Shown here: piece by piece, positions 62,345-64,000 of the stretch | Numbering within the stretch: the first letter of the stretch is position 1 | How the letters are laid out: each line of letters begins with the position of its first letter | Source: CAIMWS01 sp964409245 | GTDB lineage: Bacteria; Verrucomicrobiota; Verrucomicrobiia; Limisphaerales; UBA1319 | DNA: 64,000 nucleotides | Assembly: GCA_964409245.1 (NCBI GenBank) | Contig: CAYPCQ010000001.1 | Span: forward strand, 1 to 64,000 | Direction: 5' to 3' | Notes under the pieces: model-generated | The model's input: only the letters and a program-made list of their open reading frames with translations | Told to the model about the DNA's origin: nothing | Databases searched by the model: none | Translations under genes and position numbers: made by a program

Positions 62345-62359
62345 CCGGCCTTGGGCCGG
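62345..62359 (-). terminator. GC hairpin between the radical SAM and PSD1 genes
   Basis: CCGGCC-3 bases-GGCCGG is a perfect 6-bp stem six bases after the radical SAM stop. It is not followed by a T-run, so it may only attenuate or mark the 3' end. Confidence 0.25.
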
Positions 62360-62365
62360 GCCGGC

Positions 62366-63844
62366 TCAGGGCTCCAGCGCCCGGCAAATCTTGCGGAAGT
62401 GGTGGCCGTAGATGGAGTAGGTGACGGCGGCAGGCAGGCAGGAGGGGCAGCGGAAAAAAGTCCAGAGGAGCAGCCCCCAATAATGGAAGCGCTCACGGCC
62501 TAAAATGCCGAGCCGGAGGCAGGCGTGGCCAAAGGCCAGGAGGTGAACCCACTTGAAGGAGGTGGAGAATTTAGGCCGGCCATATTCGCGCAGGAAAGTA
62601 CGCACCCGCTGGTAATACGGGCCGGGCGAATAGAGGTAATCCATGAGGTTTTTGTATCCCTTGCGCAGCCATTCCCGATTCATGAGCGGAACAAAATTGC
62701 TGGTGCCATCCACGTTGTCGCCGGAAGATTGGCCGAGCAGGCGGCCCTGGCTCTTCAAGCGCTGGAGCAGCTTGGTGCCCGGGAGGGCTTGCAGCAGGCC
62801 CACCATGGCAGTGACGATGCCGCTTTTCTGGATGAAATCGATCTGCCGCTGGAAAGTTGAGGGCGTGTCGCTGTCGAAACCGACGATGAAACCGCCTTGA
62901 ACCTCCAACCCGGCGCGCTGGAGGCGCTTGACATCGGCGACGAGGTCGCGGCCCCGGTTCTGGCGTTTGTTGCACTCCACCAGGCTCGCCTCCTCGGGGG
63001 ATTCGATGCCGACAAACACCTGGTTGAAGCCCGCCTCGACCATCAGGCGCATCAATTCCTCATCGTCAGCCAGGTTGATGGAAGCCTCGGTGAAAAACTG
63101 GGTGCCCGGCCCGCCTTTCTGCCATTGGATCAGGGCGGGCAGCAACTCCTCTTTCAAGACCCGTTTATTGCCGATAAAATTGTCGTCCACGAAAAAGGTG
63201 CCGCCGTGCCAGCCCAGCCGCCGGAGGGCATCCAGCTCGGCGATCACCTGGGCGGTGGCCTTGGTGCGCGGCCGATGCCCGAACATGGAGGTGATGTTGC
63301 AGAACTCGCAATCAAAGGGGCACCCGCGCGAGAACTGGATGCACATGTTCAGGTATTGCGAAAGATCAGCCAGTTCCCAAAGCGGCACCGGGGTCCGCTC
63401 CAGGCTGGGGAACTCCGGGGAGGTATAGACCCGGCGGGGGCAGCCTTGGTCAAAATCCCGCAGGAACTCCGGCAGCGTAACCTCCGCCTCGTTGAGCACA
63501 AAATGGTCCACTTCTGGAAACTGCTCGTGCTCCAGGGTGAACAACGGTCCGCCAGCCACGATTATTTTGCCCGCCGCGCGGCAGCGCGCAATCAGCTTCA
63601 GGGCGGAATCCCGCTGGGCAATCATCGCGCTGATGAACACCACGCTGGCCCAGCCCAGGTCGGCTTCCCGCAAATCCCGCACGTTGGCGTCCACCAGGCG
63701 TTTGCCCCACGCGGGCGGGACCATTGCGGCCACGGTCAACAGGCCCAGCGGCGGCAGGGCCGCCCGCTTGTGGATGAATTTCAGGGCGTGTTTGAAACTC
63801 CAAAACGTGTCGGGGAATTCCGGCCATAGGAAGAGCGCATTCAT
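62366..63844 (-). CDS. B12-binding-domain radical SAM protein with DUF4070 C-terminus
   Basis: The 492-residue protein has a B12-binding-like N-terminus (about 15-140; ARCRAAGKIIVAGGPLFTLE). The radical SAM core has the cluster motif RGCPFDCEFCNI (three Cys in C-x3-C-x2-C), followed by GGTFFVDDNFIGNKR and QVFVGIESPEE. The C-terminal DUF4070-like region (about 330-490) is typical of a group that includes the hopanoid methylase HpnP, but the substrate cannot be named. The start ATG overlaps the stop of the next upstream gene by 4 bp (ATGA), so both are coupled. Confidence 0.9.
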   Translation of the reverse strand: MNALFLWPEFPDTFWSFKHALKFIHKRAALPPLGLLTVAAMVPPAWGKRLVDANVRDLREADLGWASVVFISAMIAQRDSALKLIARCRAAGKIIVAGGPLFTLEHEQFPEVDHFVLNEAEVTLPEFLRDFDQGCPRRVYTSPEFPSLERTPVPLWELADLSQYLNMCIQFSRGCPFDCEFCNITSMFGHRPRTKATAQVIAELDALRRLGWHGGTFFVDDNFIGNKRVLKEELLPALIQWQKGGPGTQFFTEASINLADDEELMRLMVEAGFNQVFVGIESPEEASLVECNKRQNRGRDLVADVKRLQRAGLEVQGGFIVGFDSDTPSTFQRQIDFIQKSGIVTAMVGLLQALPGTKLLQRLKSQGRLLGQSSGDNVDGTSNFVPLMNREWLRKGYKNLMDYLYSPGPYYQRVRTFLREYGRPKFSTSFKWVHLLAFGHACLRLGILGRERFHYWGLLLWTFFRCPSCLPAAVTYSIYGHHFRKICRALEP

Positions 63845-64000
63845 GAAGGTACTTGGGACTTCCTCCGCTGGCGGATCGTCCGCAGGTGGCCAAAGCCGAC
63901 CAGCCGGCGGGCGGGTTCATCCCAGAGACGGAAGTTGATGGATTTCAAGCTGGAAAAAAGGGTGATGGGTTTGACGGATTGAAAAAGCGGCACCGCATTG
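63841..64000 (-). CDS. C-terminal end of a gene cut by the window edge
   Basis: Reading in from 64000, one frame gives about 52 residues ending LRTIRQRRKSQVPS before TGA at 63841-63843. The segment SINFRLWDEPARRLVGF is the clearest feature. The stop overlaps the radical SAM start by 4 bp, so the two genes form an operon. The basic tail and the LWDE segment loosely recall the ends of fatty acid desaturase-like proteins, but I cannot confirm this from so short a piece. Confidence 0.6.
   Translation of the reverse strand, partial: NAVPLFQSVKPITLFSSLKSINFRLWDEPARRLVGFGHLRTIRQRRKSQVPS

Noticed and set aside
1..64000. Search for tRNA, rRNA, CRISPR arrays, defence systems and biosynthetic gene clusters
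   Set aside because: Nothing with the required sequence, structure or gene combination was seen; the intergenic gaps are too short or explained.

Overview
The window is a GC-rich bacterial chromosome segment, most likely from a Verrucomicrobiota bacterium of the Limisphaerales/Pedosphaera type. I infer this from the gene content: a paired DUF1501/PSD1 (planctomycete-type cytochrome c) locus, PQQ-type beta-propellers beside exported oxidoreductases, a TIGR03790 protein, very large exported beta-rich proteins ending in the 'S-x-DL-x-x-W' style, and a RAYT transposase with palindromic repeats. There is no rRNA, tRNA or CRISPR array that I can see, and no phage or plasmid backbone. Genes are dense and arranged in tight operons with 4-11 bp overlaps; many starts have little or no Shine-Dalgarno sequence.

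Left part (1-7.3 kb): a RAYT/IS200-like transposase inside inverted repeats; a Prc-type S41 protease; a YjbQ protein behind two GT4 glycosyltransferases; a second copy of the repeat element; and a coiled-coil membrane protein with a tiny lipoprotein ending at a clear terminator. 7.5-12.6 kb: an exported two-subunit molybdenum hydroxylase (IorAB type) with a PQQ-like propeller, then a repeat-rich cytoplasmic protein. 12.7-19.6 kb: a GH78 alpha-L-rhamnosidase facing an operon of a Tat-exported DUF362 protein, a propeller and an Old Yellow Enzyme. 19.8-22.7 kb: a four-PAS hybrid histidine kinase.

22.8-37.1 kb is the most unusual region. One minus-strand operon, with a good promoter and a leader of about 260 nt, encodes five exported proteins: a seven-repeat Kelch-like protein, a 615-residue protein of unknown function, a fibre-like protein ending in a peptidase S74 (intramolecular chaperone) domain, a 2622-residue giant whose C-terminal third (long helices then a beta-rich end) recalls Tc-toxin A subunits, and a 301-residue protein. 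This is my best candidate for an undescribed exported complex.

37.3-47.2 kb: recN; a thioredoxin-like ferredoxin, an MBL hydrolase and a TIGR03790 protein; a GAF/PAS protein; and a four-gene operon (propeller-transglutaminase protein, GmhA-like SIS isomerase, two PfkB kinases). 47.3-57.5 kb: a complete nuoABCDHIJKLMN operon that lacks nuoEFG, so complex I here is of the 11-subunit form or is completed by genes elsewhere. 57.7-64 kb: the DUF1501/PSD1 pair, a B12-binding radical SAM protein, and the C-terminal end of one more gene cut by the window edge. Start codons were chosen by signal peptides, stop-start coupling and ribosome binding sites where visible; functions are family-level assignments made by reading the sequence, with no database search.
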